Shown here in pieces: positions 47,401-55,909 of a stretch of DNA of 64,000 nucleotides. The notes beneath the pieces are model-generated. The model had not been told where the DNA came from. It searched no databases and worked only from the letters and a program-made list of their open reading frames with translations. Every line of letters begins with the position of its first letter. Positions within the stretch are counted from its first letter, which is position 1. The DNA comes from Mycobacterium barrassiae (GTDB taxonomy: Bacteria > Actinomycetota > Actinomycetes > Mycobacteriales > Mycobacteriaceae), in contig NZ_JACKUK010000035.1 of the NCBI RefSeq assembly GCF_025822765.1, positions 101,708 through 165,707 on the forward strand. The letters run 5' to 3'. The translations under genes were made by a program, and so were the position numbers.

Positions 47401-49548
47401 CGAGAGGAACAGGCCCAGCAGCGAGGGGACGAAGTGCATCGAGGTGATGCCCTCGTTGTGCAGGAGGTCGGTGAGATATCCGATGTCGCGCAGGCCGTCC
47501 GGGCGCGGGATGACCAGGCGCCCACCGCATCCCAGCATGCCGAAGATCTCCCCCATGGAGACGTCGAAGCTCGGCGACGCCACCTGCAGCAGTCGTTCGT
47601 TCTCGTCGATCTGGTAGTCGCCCTTGAACCAGACGAAGTACTCGGCGACGGGTCGGTGCGGCACCGGCACACCCTTGGGCAGCCCGGTCGAACCCGACGT
47701 GTAGATCAGGTAGGCGGTGCTCTCCGGGCTCAACGGCCTGACCCGGTCGGCGTCGGTGGGGTTGTCCTCCCGGAGGCCGTCGAGTTCGGTAACGGCCTCG
47801 CGCAGCACCAGTTTCGGGTCCGAGTCGGAGAGGATGAAGCTGAGCCGGTCCTCCGGATAGGTCGGGTCGACCGGCAGGTAGACGGCGCCCGCCTTGATCA
47901 CACCGAGAGCGGTGATCACCAGTTCGGGTGACCGATCGAGCAGCACCGCGATACGGTCCTCGGTGCCGATGCCCTTCGCGATCAACCAGTGCGCGAACCG
48001 GTTCGCCGCCTCGTTGATCTCGCGGTAGGTGTAGTGACGGCCTTCGTAGACGACGGCCACCGCGTCGGGCGTGCGGGCGACCTGCGATTCCACCAGAGTG
48101 GCCAATGTCTGTGCTTCAGTGACGAATTCCTCGCCTGCCGATACCCGGCGCAGCCAGTCGATGTCGGCAGGGGTCATCAGGCCGAGCTCGCTGATGGGCT
48201 GGTCTGGATCAGCCAGCGCGCTGTCCAACAGCACCGCGTAGTGCTCGACCATCTGCCGCACGAGCGCGGCATTGAGCAACTCGACGAGGTATTCGGCCTC
48301 CACGACGACGCCGGTGTCGTCGAATTCGACCATGAATCCCAGTGGCAGCTGGGTGAACTGGGCGCGTAGGTCGGCTCGGCTGCACGTGATGCCGGCAGGG
48401 TTGAAGCCCGCACCGTCGGCTCCCCGCGCACCGAAGGTCACCCGGGTCATCCGCTCCGCGCCGTGCCGGCGGTCGGGGTTGAGCTCACGGACCACGCGGT
48501 CGATGTTGACGTGCTGATGTGCGAACGCGCCTACCGCGGTGTCGCGCGCATCGGCGAGCACCTCACGGAACGTCTGGCGGCGCTGCGGACGAAGACGCAG
48601 CGCGACGGTGTTGCCGTAGTACCCGATGACGTTCTCGAGTTCCGCGCTGCGATTGAGCACCGGCGCGGCGACGAGGAAGTCGTCGGAGTGCGTGTAGCGG
48701 TGAATCAGGACGCCGAACGCAGCGAGCAGCACCATGTACGGGGTTGCGCCGGACTCCTTGGCCAACGCAGCAACCCGGGCGACCGTCGCCTCGGGCAACT
48801 GCAACGTGGTGCGCGCCGAACGCCAATTCGTCGGTATGGCGGAGCCATTGGGCCCCGGAAGCTCGAGGGGCTCCGGCGGATCGGCCATCACCGTGCGCCA
48901 GTAGTCGAGGTCCTCAGGGGTCGCGCTGTCCGCATGGGACGGGACCGAAAGGGACGGGCCGAGGTGTTCACCGTTGTAGGCCCGGGTGAGGTCGGCGAAG
49001 AACACTTGCCAGCAGCCGTCGTCCCATGCGATGTGGTGTGCGACCAGCAACATGACGTACTCGCCGGGCCCGGTGCGGACGAGGGTCAAGCGCAGCGGGG
49101 CATCGGCACTGAGGTCGAAGTGCGCGCTGAACTCTCGCTGCGCCAACACTTCCAGGCGCAACCGCTGAGGTGTGTCGGCCAGATCGGACAGGTCGTGGAC
49201 GGACCAGCCGGGTGGGAGGTCGGGGTGCACAGTCGGCTGCGGTTCACCGTCGGAGTCGGCCGCGTAGGTGGTGCGCAGCAGTTCATGGCGCGCCGACACG
49301 GCGTTGACGGCGTCCCGCAGCCTCGCCACATCAAGTGCTCCGGTGATGCGGTACGACAGGCAGACGTTGAGCATCGCGCCGGTGGGATCGGCCATCTGAA
49401 CGAACCACATGCGGCGTTGACCATCGGACATCCCGCCGCTGCGGGTGCTCTGTGGCACGGGGCTGACCGACTTCAATCCCCGTTCGGCCAATCTGCGGCG
49501 GATCAGCTCCAGCCGGTGCTCACCAAGCTCCTCTGCGATGTCAGTCAC
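44440..49548 (-). CDS. mbtE: non-ribosomal peptide synthetase MbtE
   Basis: A 1702-residue NRPS that activates and adds the first lysine. GTG 49548 is chosen; the open frame runs 31 codons further upstream, toward the iron boxes. Domains: condensation (about 30-440; AHHIAWDDGCW), adenylation (about 470-960; YTSGSTGLPKGVPV), carrier (DLGGHSLLATK, about 1030), second condensation (about 1080-1520; VHHIAADHWSAM), and carrier (SLGGDSIMAVQ, about 1640). Between the last two is a short stretch (VGVIGDVYD, TGERGRWTAEGQLEI) that looks like a remnant of a deleted adenylation domain. First gene of mbtE-F-G behind two iron boxes. Confidence 0.94.
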   Translation of the reverse strand: MTDIAEELGEHRLELIRRRLAERGLKSVSPVPQSTRSGGMSDGQRRMWFVQMADPTGAMLNVCLSYRITGALDVARLRDAVNAVSARHELLRTTYAADSDGEPQPTVHPDLPPGWSVHDLSDLADTPQRLRLEVLAQREFSAHFDLSADAPLRLTLVRTGPGEYVMLLVAHHIAWDDGCWQVFFADLTRAYNGEHLGPSLSVPSHADSATPEDLDYWRTVMADPPEPLELPGPNGSAIPTNWRSARTTLQLPEATVARVAALAKESGATPYMVLLAAFGVLIHRYTHSDDFLVAAPVLNRSAELENVIGYYGNTVALRLRPQRRQTFREVLADARDTAVGAFAHQHVNIDRVVRELNPDRRHGAERMTRVTFGARGADGAGFNPAGITCSRADLRAQFTQLPLGFMVEFDDTGVVVEAEYLVELLNAALVRQMVEHYAVLLDSALADPDQPISELGLMTPADIDWLRRVSAGEEFVTEAQTLATLVESQVARTPDAVAVVYEGRHYTYREINEAANRFAHWLIAKGIGTEDRIAVLLDRSPELVITALGVIKAGAVYLPVDPTYPEDRLSFILSDSDPKLVLREAVTELDGLREDNPTDADRVRPLSPESTAYLIYTSGSTGLPKGVPVPHRPVAEYFVWFKGDYQIDENERLLQVASPSFDVSMGEIFGMLGCGGRLVIPRPDGLRDIGYLTDLLHNEGITSMHFVPSLLGLFLSLPGVNQWRTLQRVPIGGEALPGELADKFHATFDALLHNFYGPTETVINASRYKVEGKQGTRIVPIGTPKINTQIHLLDDALQPVPVGVIGEIYIGGTHVAQGYHRRPTLTAERFVADPFTSGGRLYRSGDLARRDAAGDIEFVGRADEQVKIRGFRIELGEVAAAISVDPSVGQAVVVVSDLPNLGKSLVGYLTPADDVEDVDVERIRARVAAALPEYMTPAAYVVLDEIPITAHGKIDRTALPEPDIGSGVEYREPAEGTQRRIADLFAELLGRDRVGADDSFFDLGGHSLLATKLVAAVRDQFNVDVGVREVFELGTVKALAERIDAASAVESRRPRLVAIPRGGPLQMSASQLRMWFQYRVDGPNPVNNIPFAARLTGPCDTEAFVQAMRDVVARHEVLRTTYREIDGVPYQIVDEDHEVAVRRAHGGDDAWLQTELDMERRHVFELERNLPIRAAVLSTPDAHVVSLVVHHIAADHWSAMVLFNDLLTAYRARRSGEAPKFAPMPVQYADYAAWQATLLADAEGPIAAQREYWRRQLAGLREGVGLTPDFARPATLSGEGDAVEFTIDAATRVKFAELSQELGVTEFMLLQSAVAVALHKAGEGTDIPLGTPVAGRTEAALDQLVGFFINIVVLRNDLSGNPSLRDVLKAARDTALEAYANQDLPFDHVVDAVRPARSLSRNPLFNVVVHVREALPAGQLVDSGADGDTMFTALEPPFDVAHADLSVNFFAVDDGYRCHVIYRTDLYRRSTAERYVRWLGRVLTAFADDPDQRLRDVLIADREERRRVYAFSTGAGLSVLDHWRDAVAVGVIGDVYDHTEHVDADQVTRLTPTGERGRWTAEGQLEIIEAEAEAEAVLAAPADRVGPAEPVRTETERILAEMLAEALEVPEIGRNDNFFSLGGDSIMAVQLAARARDAGIPLTARMVFEHPAIHDLAATVDNAEAGPSIGDTHHEPMAASGLSDDELASVTALFSASQHGEP
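44821..44844 (+). repeat. hexanucleotide repeat within mbtE
   Basis: Four tandem copies of GGCCTC, encoding a Glu-Ala run on the minus strand in the linker before the last carrier domain. The six-base unit keeps the frame, so copy-number change would only alter linker length. Confidence 0.85.
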
Positions 49549-49663
49549 GCGTGTTTCACTCTCTTCTGATCTCTCTGATCGTTTCCGGGAATGAGACCGG
49601 CGATGCTCAGCCCCGGTGGTGTCTCGCAGCTGGGCCTGCACGCCAAAATTCCCCGAGCGTGAA

Positions 49664-49701
49664 TTAGTGCAGGCTGCCCTAAGTAGGTGAGGTTACCCTA
49701 A
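49664..49701 (-). promoter_or_regulatory. two abutting IdeR iron boxes upstream of mbtE
   Basis: TTAGTGCAGGCTGCCCTAA (49664-49682) and GTAGGTGAGGTTACCCTAA (49683-49701) match the IdeR consensus at 14 and 15 of 19 positions and lie exactly head to tail. They are about 116 bases upstream of mbtE and 96 bases upstream of the divergent LLM gene, so both may be iron regulated. The remainder of the 248-base gap shows nothing else I can name. Confidence 0.75.
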
Positions 49702-49796
49702 ATGGGTCTTTCGATGACCCCTACATGTGCCCCCGGGCGGGCCGATTTTCAGCGCCGGTAGCGTGAGCCGATAGTTCCCCGGGAAAGGATCGATAC

Positions 49797-50657
49797 ATGG
49801 ATCTAGCAGGCATCGGTGTATGGAGTTCGCAGTTGCGCTACGGCGATCCCGGGCAGGCCGCCGAGGCCGCCGCGGAATTGGAGGAACTCGGATTCACCGC
49901 CCTGTGGATCCCCGACGTCGGCGGTCCCGTGCTCGATTCAGTGGCCCACCTCCTGTCGTCGACCAAGCAGGTGGTCATCGCCACCGGGATTCTGAATCTG
50001 TGGATGCACGAACCGTCGGATGTGGCGGAGAAGTACGCCGCGCTGACCGCTGAGCACGGAGAGCGCTTCCTGTTGGGGATCGGGGTGAGCCATGCGCCGC
50101 TCATCGATTCCAAGGAGCCCGGCCTGTATCGGAAACCGCTCGCCGCGACGCGGGCCTACCTGGATGCCATCGATGCGACCGAGAATCCCGTGCCCGTCGC
50201 CAATCGCGTGCTCGCGGCGCTCGGACCGAAGATGCTCGAACTCGCCGCGACGCGGTCCCGGGGCGCGCACCCCTACCTCGTCACGCCCGATCACACCCGC
50301 TACGCGCGTGAGCACCTCGGCGAGGGACCGCTGCTGCTGCCGGAGCAGACCGTCTTCCTGACGAACGACCGCGAGGAGGCCCGCGCGGTCGGGACCAACT
50401 GGTTGCGCTCCTATCTGGCGCTGCCGAACTATGCCAACAACCTGTTGCGCTCGGGCTTCACCCAAGAGGAGCTCGATTCGGTCAGCGACCGGCTGTTCGA
50501 CGCGCTGATCGCATGGGGTGATGAAGAGACCGTGCTGAACCGGGTGAACGAACACCTGCAGGCCGGGGCCGACCACGTCTGCGTCCAGGTGCTCACCGCA
50601 GACCCGCGGGAGTTCCCCCACGAGCAGTGGCGCCGGCTCGGTGCCGCGGTGAGCTAG
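49797..50657 (+). CDS. LLM-class (F420-dependent) oxidoreductase
   Basis: A 286-residue TIM-barrel flavin/F420 oxidoreductase of the luciferase-like monooxygenase superfamily (mycobacterial F420 subfamily). Features: N-terminal GVWSSQLRYGDP strand, ELGFTALWIPDVGG, VVIATGILNLWM, and GERFLLGIGVSHAPLI. The cofactor assignment rests on family resemblance. The substrate is unknown. It lies inside the mycobactin locus, divergent from mbtE and convergent with mbtB (four-base overlap of stops), and may share the iron-box region. Whether it modifies mycobactin or is a passenger is open. Confidence 0.85.
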   Translation: MDLAGIGVWSSQLRYGDPGQAAEAAAELEELGFTALWIPDVGGPVLDSVAHLLSSTKQVVIATGILNLWMHEPSDVAEKYAALTAEHGERFLLGIGVSHAPLIDSKEPGLYRKPLAATRAYLDAIDATENPVPVANRVLAALGPKMLELAATRSRGAHPYLVTPDHTRYAREHLGEGPLLLPEQTVFLTNDREEARAVGTNWLRSYLALPNYANNLLRSGFTQEELDSVSDRLFDALIAWGDEETVLNRVNEHLQAGADHVCVQVLTADPREFPHEQWRRLGAAVS

Positions 50658-53600
50658 CCGCTCGCCAGTTCGGACAGCACCTCGGCGCTCTCCATCCCGG
50701 CGACCTCCAGGTACACCTCGGCGACCATCGTGAGCCGGTCGGCGTCCTGTTCGCGTTCGACGAGTCGATCAGCCAACTTCGACACGCATCGCGCCGCGAA
50801 CATGTCGGCGACCTTAGCGGTCGGTGTATCGAGCCAGTCCCGGACCCGGGCGATCACCTGGGTCGCCAACACGGAATCGCCACCGAGAGAGAAGAAGTCG
50901 TCATCGACCCCGACCGTCTCGGTCGCGACGTCGAGTATCTCGGCGACAATGCCGACCAGCGCGGATTCCAGCGGCGTCGACGGAGCTCGATAGGCGTTCG
51001 CGGCCGGCGGTTCGGCTTGTGCGAGCTCCCGCGCAACGGCTTTGCGATCGAGCTTGCCGTTGACCGTGTAGGGGATCCGGCCGGCCACGACGATGATCTT
51101 GGGGATCATGTGCTCGGGCACCAGTTGGGTCAGCGCGGCGGCGACCGACTGCGGATCGAGATTCGGATCATCGGTGCTGACAAGTGCCGCAAGCAGGTCC
51201 GGCTCTCCGGGAAGGACCGCGGCGACCGCCCCGTCGACGTGCGGCACCCGCTTGAGCGCCGACTCGACGTCGCCGAGTTCGACTCGGTAGTTGCTGATCT
51301 TGACGCGGTGGTCGATGCGACCGACGAAGTCGAGGGTGCCGTCCGGTCGGTAACGGACGAGATCGCCTGTCCGATACCACGTTCGGCTGTCGTACTCAAC
51401 GAACTTCTCGGCGGTCAGGTCCGGCCGGCCGCGGTAGCCGCGCGCGATGCCCCGCCCCGACACCCACAGTTCGCCCGGCACCCAGTCCGGGCAGTCGGAG
51501 CCGTCGGCGGCGACCACGCGACAGACATTGTTGGGCAGCGGCGTGCCGTACGGCACCGCGGTCCACTCCGGCTCCGGATCCGCTACGTCGCAGATGGCCG
51601 CATGGATCGCAAGTTCGGTTGCGCCGCCGAGACCGTGGGCGCGCACGCCGGGTGCGCACTTGCGCAGACCGCGGATGAGTTCGGGGCGCACCCAATCACC
51701 GCCGAGCAGCACCACGCGAAGCCCGGACAACCGCGGGCCGCCGACAGGGAGCAGCATCTCCATCCAGCCGGGCATGAAATTCAGCATGGTGACGGAGTGA
51801 CGTTCGACGAGCTCGGCCCACTTGTCGGGATCGCGCCGGTACTGTTCGTCGACCACGACGACCGCTCCGCCGGCGCGCAGAATCCCGAAAATGTCGACCA
51901 CCGAGTGGTCGCATTCCAGCGTCGACAACGCCAGCGTGCGATCCGTCTCTCCGAGATCGAAACGGCGACTGAGGAACTCGACGGTGTTCATCACCGCGTC
52001 GTGAGTCAGCTCGACACCCTTCGGCTCGCCGGTCGACCCCGACGTGAACAACACGTAGGCCAGATCTCCGGGATCGACCGGGGTGGTTTCGGTGTCGACG
52101 TGAGCCTGCATCGCCGCAGCGACGGTGAGGACCGGTGCGGTCGCTTCGGTGCGGCCGTCGCCGCAGAGCAGCACGGCAGCGACGCCGCTGGACTCGAGGA
52201 TCCTGGCAGTCCGGTCGGCGGGCTGGTCGGTGCCGATCGGGAGATAGGCGGCGCCGGCGGCGAGGATGCCGAGCATCGCGGGGATCTGCTCGGCGCACTT
52301 GGGGCCGACGAGCGCGACCAGATCGCCGGACTGAACTCCGTTGCGGCGTAACGTTTCCGCAATGGCGAGGGCCCGCGTGCGCAACTCTGCATAGGTCAGG
52401 TCGCCGTCCTCACTGAACACGGCGGGCGCATCGGGTGTCGCCAGCGAATTGCGGAAGAACCCGTCGTGGAGCGCCTCCCCACTGGGCGGCGCCGTCACGC
52501 CGTTCACCGCGTCGCGCACCACGCGTTGGCTCTCGGGCACCGCGGGCGGATCGGAAGCGTCCCACGCCGCGTCGTCGGCGGCCAGCCGCGCCAGTTCCGC
52601 CACGTGATAGGCGAACATCGCTTCGGGAACTCCTGGCCGGAACGCGTCGATGCGGACGTCCCAGTTGATCATCAGACCGGTGGCCAGGGGTGTCGCCTGC
52701 GCGTCGATGAGTACCTGCGGGCCTTGGGAAATGGTCCACACCGGCGCACCGAACGCGTCGGTGACCTCACCGGCGAACAGGTCGCCGAGTCCGAGCGCAC
52801 TGGTGTACACGATCGGGGCGAGCGTCTGGGTGCCGCGGTGGCGGCCAAGGTCGCGCAGCACGGACAGGCCGGAGTAACTCGAATGACGGGCGGCGTCGTG
52901 CAATGTCTGCTGCACCGCACGGGTCCGATCCGCGGGGCTCCTGGTCTGCGTCAGGTCGATGTCGAGCATCAGCGACGAGGTGAAGCAGCCGACCAGCTTG
53001 TCGACATCGGGATGGAAAGGCTCCCGGCCGAACATCGGCAGGTTGAGCAGGAACCGGGATCCGCTGGACCACCGCGCCAACGCATTCGAGTACGACGCGG
53101 CCACGGCCATCGCCGGCGTGAACCCGCGCCGGTGCGCGGCCGCGAACAGCGCGTCGCGCGTCGCCACGTCGAAGACATGCCAGAGTCGGATGCTGCGTCG
53201 GGGGTCGGCCTGCTCGGCCAGCGGAACCAGCGGCAGCGCAGGCGATTCGGGCAACTCGGGGATGCGGTCGGCCCACCACTTCCTGTCCTCGTCGGAGGGT
53301 CCGGGATCGGCGGCGGTGAGCGAGCTGCGGTACTGGCGATAGGTGTAGCCCAGTTCGGGCAGTTCACCACCGCGGTAGAACACCGCGAGGTCGGCCATGA
53401 AGTTGCGGTAGCTCACCGCGTCGGCGGCATCCATGTCCATGTCGACGTGTAACCGCGTCCGCCCCTCCGGCAGCAGCGACAGACTCAGCTCGAGCACATC
53501 GCCGTCGAGCATTTGATGCGATTTCTGGTGGCGCAGGTCTTCCAGCCGCTGCTCGGCCGCTTTCAGGTCGAGTTCACGCAGGTCATAGACGGTGACCGGG

Positions 53601-54151
53601 AGGTCGCGATCGCCGATCCGCTGGGTGCCGTCCGGCAGAATCTCCACACGCAACATCGGGTGCCGCGCAACGAGTTTCGCCGCCGCCTCGCGCAGACGGT
53701 CCGGATCGACGCCGGTGCCGTCGAACTCGACGTACAGGTGGGCAGCGACGCCGCCGAGCTGCTGATCGTCGTTGCGGCCCAGCCACATCGCGTGCTGCAT
53801 CGGCGTCAGCGGGAAGGCGTCACCTGAATCCTTACGTGCATCCACATGTGCATCCACACCGGACCGGTCTTCGGCCTCCGCCGATTCGTCGGCCCCCGAG
53901 CGTCCGGCCACCAGCGCCGACCACGCGGCCACCGTCGGGGTCTCCGCCAAGGCGGCGAAGTTGACGTCGATTCCCTGCTTTCGCCACCGCCCGGACAGCG
54001 ACATCATGCGGATCGAATCGAGGCCGGACGCGATCAGGTCGGCGTCGGAGTCGACCTCGTCGGGCGTCACGCCGAGCAGCTCTGCGACCTCCGCGCGGAC
54101 GGTGTCGAGTGAACGACCACCGCTGTTGTCTGCCCCGCCCGCAACACCCAC
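50654..54151 (-). CDS. mbtB: non-ribosomal peptide synthetase MbtB (without thioesterase domain)
   Basis: A 1165-residue NRPS that receives the aryl acid from MbtA and condenses and cyclises it with Ser/Thr to an aryl-oxazoline. I prefer GTG 54151, with GGAGG five bases upstream, over TTG 54163. Domains: aryl carrier (ASGLDSIRMMS, about 40), cyclisation (about 105-530, with the DxxxxD signature as DMDMDAADAVSYR), adenylation (about 555-1010, VLFTSGSTGEPKGVE), carrier (SLGGDSVLATQ, about 1065). It ends after the carrier, about 240 residues short of M. tuberculosis MbtB, which has a C-terminal thioesterase; that activity is probably supplied by mbtT. Confidence 0.94.
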   Translation of the reverse strand: MGVAGGADNSGGRSLDTVRAEVAELLGVTPDEVDSDADLIASGLDSIRMMSLSGRWRKQGIDVNFAALAETPTVAAWSALVAGRSGADESAEAEDRSGVDAHVDARKDSGDAFPLTPMQHAMWLGRNDDQQLGGVAAHLYVEFDGTGVDPDRLREAAAKLVARHPMLRVEILPDGTQRIGDRDLPVTVYDLRELDLKAAEQRLEDLRHQKSHQMLDGDVLELSLSLLPEGRTRLHVDMDMDAADAVSYRNFMADLAVFYRGGELPELGYTYRQYRSSLTAADPGPSDEDRKWWADRIPELPESPALPLVPLAEQADPRRSIRLWHVFDVATRDALFAAAHRRGFTPAMAVAASYSNALARWSSGSRFLLNLPMFGREPFHPDVDKLVGCFTSSLMLDIDLTQTRSPADRTRAVQQTLHDAARHSSYSGLSVLRDLGRHRGTQTLAPIVYTSALGLGDLFAGEVTDAFGAPVWTISQGPQVLIDAQATPLATGLMINWDVRIDAFRPGVPEAMFAYHVAELARLAADDAAWDASDPPAVPESQRVVRDAVNGVTAPPSGEALHDGFFRNSLATPDAPAVFSEDGDLTYAELRTRALAIAETLRRNGVQSGDLVALVGPKCAEQIPAMLGILAAGAAYLPIGTDQPADRTARILESSGVAAVLLCGDGRTEATAPVLTVAAAMQAHVDTETTPVDPGDLAYVLFTSGSTGEPKGVELTHDAVMNTVEFLSRRFDLGETDRTLALSTLECDHSVVDIFGILRAGGAVVVVDEQYRRDPDKWAELVERHSVTMLNFMPGWMEMLLPVGGPRLSGLRVVLLGGDWVRPELIRGLRKCAPGVRAHGLGGATELAIHAAICDVADPEPEWTAVPYGTPLPNNVCRVVAADGSDCPDWVPGELWVSGRGIARGYRGRPDLTAEKFVEYDSRTWYRTGDLVRYRPDGTLDFVGRIDHRVKISNYRVELGDVESALKRVPHVDGAVAAVLPGEPDLLAALVSTDDPNLDPQSVAAALTQLVPEHMIPKIIVVAGRIPYTVNGKLDRKAVARELAQAEPPAANAYRAPSTPLESALVGIVAEILDVATETVGVDDDFFSLGGDSVLATQVIARVRDWLDTPTAKVADMFAARCVSKLADRLVEREQDADRLTMVAEVYLEVAGMESAEVLSELASG

Positions 54152-54164
54152 ACTGTCCTCCAAA

Positions 54165-54206
54165 TTAGTAAAGGCTGCCCTAACTAATTCGGCGAGGCTA
54201 CCTTAT
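54165..54206. promoter_or_regulatory. IdeR iron boxes in the mbtB-mbtA intergenic region
   Basis: TTAGTAAAGGCTGCCCTAA (54165-54183) matches the consensus at 14 of 19 positions and TTCGGCGAGGCTACCTTAT (54188-54206) at about 13. The pair covers the divergent promoter region of mbtB and mbtA, where M. tuberculosis also has two IdeR sites. Confidence 0.7.
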
Positions 54207-54251
54207 ATTCGAGGCACCGAACACACCTACGTCGAGGGGTCATGGCACACC

Positions 54252-55904
54252 ATGAGCACTGGTTTAGAGCCTCAGCAGAGCGATCTCACCACGGGCTTCG
54301 TGCCGTTTCCGGCCGCGCGCGCCCAGCAGTATCGCGAGGCGGGTTACTGGACCGGACGACCGCTGGATTCCATCCTCGGCGACGCCGCCGCGGCCTGGCC
54401 GGATCGCGCCGCGGTAATCGATCCGAACGTCTCCTACACCTTCGCCGAACTGAACATGCGCGCCGACCGCATCGCCGCGGCGTTGGCGGATCGCGGCATC
54501 GCGGCCGGTGATCGAGTGCTGCTGCAGCTGCCCAACACGGCGCAGTTCGCCGTGGCGTTGTTCGGCCTCCTACGCGCGGGCGTGGTACCGGTGATGTGCC
54601 TTCCGGGCCACCGCTATGCCGAGCTGTCGCACTTCGCCGAGGTCAGCGGTGCGGTCGGCGTGGTCATCGCCGACCAGGTCGCCGGGTTCGACTACCGCGA
54701 ACTGGCCCGCGAGTTGATGGCCGACAACCCGCGCCTGACCCACGTGTTCGTCGATGGTGACCCCGGGGAGTTCGAATCGTGGTCGGAGCTGGCCGATTTC
54801 GACGGCCTCATCCCCGACCGCGCGGCCGTCGACACGAGTACGCCCGCGCTGCTTCTGGTGTCGGGCGGCACAACCGGACTGCCGAAGCTGATCGCGCGCA
54901 CCCACGATGACTACGTGTACAACGCGACCGCGTGCGCGAAAGAGTGCGGACTCACCGGCGACGACGTCTACCTCGTCGCCTTGCCCGCCGGCCACAACTT
55001 CCCGCTCGCCTGCCCCGGTCTGCTGGGGTCGATGACCGTCGGCGCCACGTCGGTGTTCACCACCGATCCCAGCCCCGAGTCGGCATTCGCATTGATCGAC
55101 CGGCACCGCGTGACGGTGACCGCGCTCGTCAACGCACTGGCCAAGGTGTGGACGCAGGCCTGCGAGTGGGAACCCGTGCTGCCCACGTCGCTTCGCCTGC
55201 TCCAGGTGGGCGGTTCGCGGATGACCGCCGAGGAGGCGCGCTACATCCTGGACGGTTTGACGCCGGGCCTGCAGCAGATCTTCGGAATGGCCGAGGGGAT
55301 GCTGAATTTCACCCGCCCTGGCGACGATGTCGACGTCGTGCTCAACACGCAGGGCCGGCCGATGTCGCCGCATGACGAGATGCGCGTCGTCGACGAGGCG
55401 GGCCGCGAGGTCGCCCCCGGCGAGGAGGGTGAGTTGCTGGTGCGCGGGCCCTACACCCTCAACGGCTACTACCGGGCCGACGAGGCGAACGCGCGGTCGT
55501 TCAGCCCCGACGGCTTCTACCGCACCGGCGATCGGGTGCGGATCTTCGCCGACGGTCCCCGAGCGGGCTACGTCGAGGTCACCGGACGCATCAAGGATGT
55601 CATCCATCGTGGCGGCGAGACCGTGTCTGCGTCCGACCTCGAGGAGCACCTGTTCGCCCATCCGGCGATCTATGCCGCGGCGGCGGTCGCCCTGCCCGAC
55701 GAGTACCTGGGCGAAAAGATCTGCGCGGCAGTCGTCTTCAGCGGGCCTGCGATCACGCTCAGCGAGCTGAATCAGTTCCTCGACGAACGCGGGGTGTCGG
55801 CACACTCACGGCCCGACGTGCTTGCCCCGATGTCGACGCTGCCCAAGACGGCCGTCGGCAAGGTGGACAAGAAGAAGGTCGTGGCGCACCTCGTGTCGTC
55901 CTGA
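54252..55904 (+). CDS. mbtA: aryl acid-AMP ligase MbtA
   Basis: A 550-residue adenylating enzyme that activates salicylate or a methylated salicylate and transfers it to the MbtB aryl carrier domain. ATG 54252 gives the MSTGLEPQ start; the long upstream frame is antisense to mbtB. Motifs: LLLVSGGTTGLPKLIARTH (about 197-215), FGMAEGMLNFTRPGD, FYRTGDRV, GRIKDVIHRGGETVS and catalytic Lys in KTAVGKVDKKKV. The aryl-acid pocket residues could indicate whether 6-methylsalicylate fits; I cannot judge that without a structural alignment. Five bases separate its stop from that of the convergent PKS. Confidence 0.95.
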   Translation: MSTGLEPQQSDLTTGFVPFPAARAQQYREAGYWTGRPLDSILGDAAAAWPDRAAVIDPNVSYTFAELNMRADRIAAALADRGIAAGDRVLLQLPNTAQFAVALFGLLRAGVVPVMCLPGHRYAELSHFAEVSGAVGVVIADQVAGFDYRELARELMADNPRLTHVFVDGDPGEFESWSELADFDGLIPDRAAVDTSTPALLLVSGGTTGLPKLIARTHDDYVYNATACAKECGLTGDDVYLVALPAGHNFPLACPGLLGSMTVGATSVFTTDPSPESAFALIDRHRVTVTALVNALAKVWTQACEWEPVLPTSLRLLQVGGSRMTAEEARYILDGLTPGLQQIFGMAEGMLNFTRPGDDVDVVLNTQGRPMSPHDEMRVVDEAGREVAPGEEGELLVRGPYTLNGYYRADEANARSFSPDGFYRTGDRVRIFADGPRAGYVEVTGRIKDVIHRGGETVSASDLEEHLFAHPAIYAAAAVALPDEYLGEKICAAVVFSGPAITLSELNQFLDERGVSAHSRPDVLAPMSTLPKTAVGKVDKKKVVAHLVSS

Positions 55905-55909
55905 CGGTA

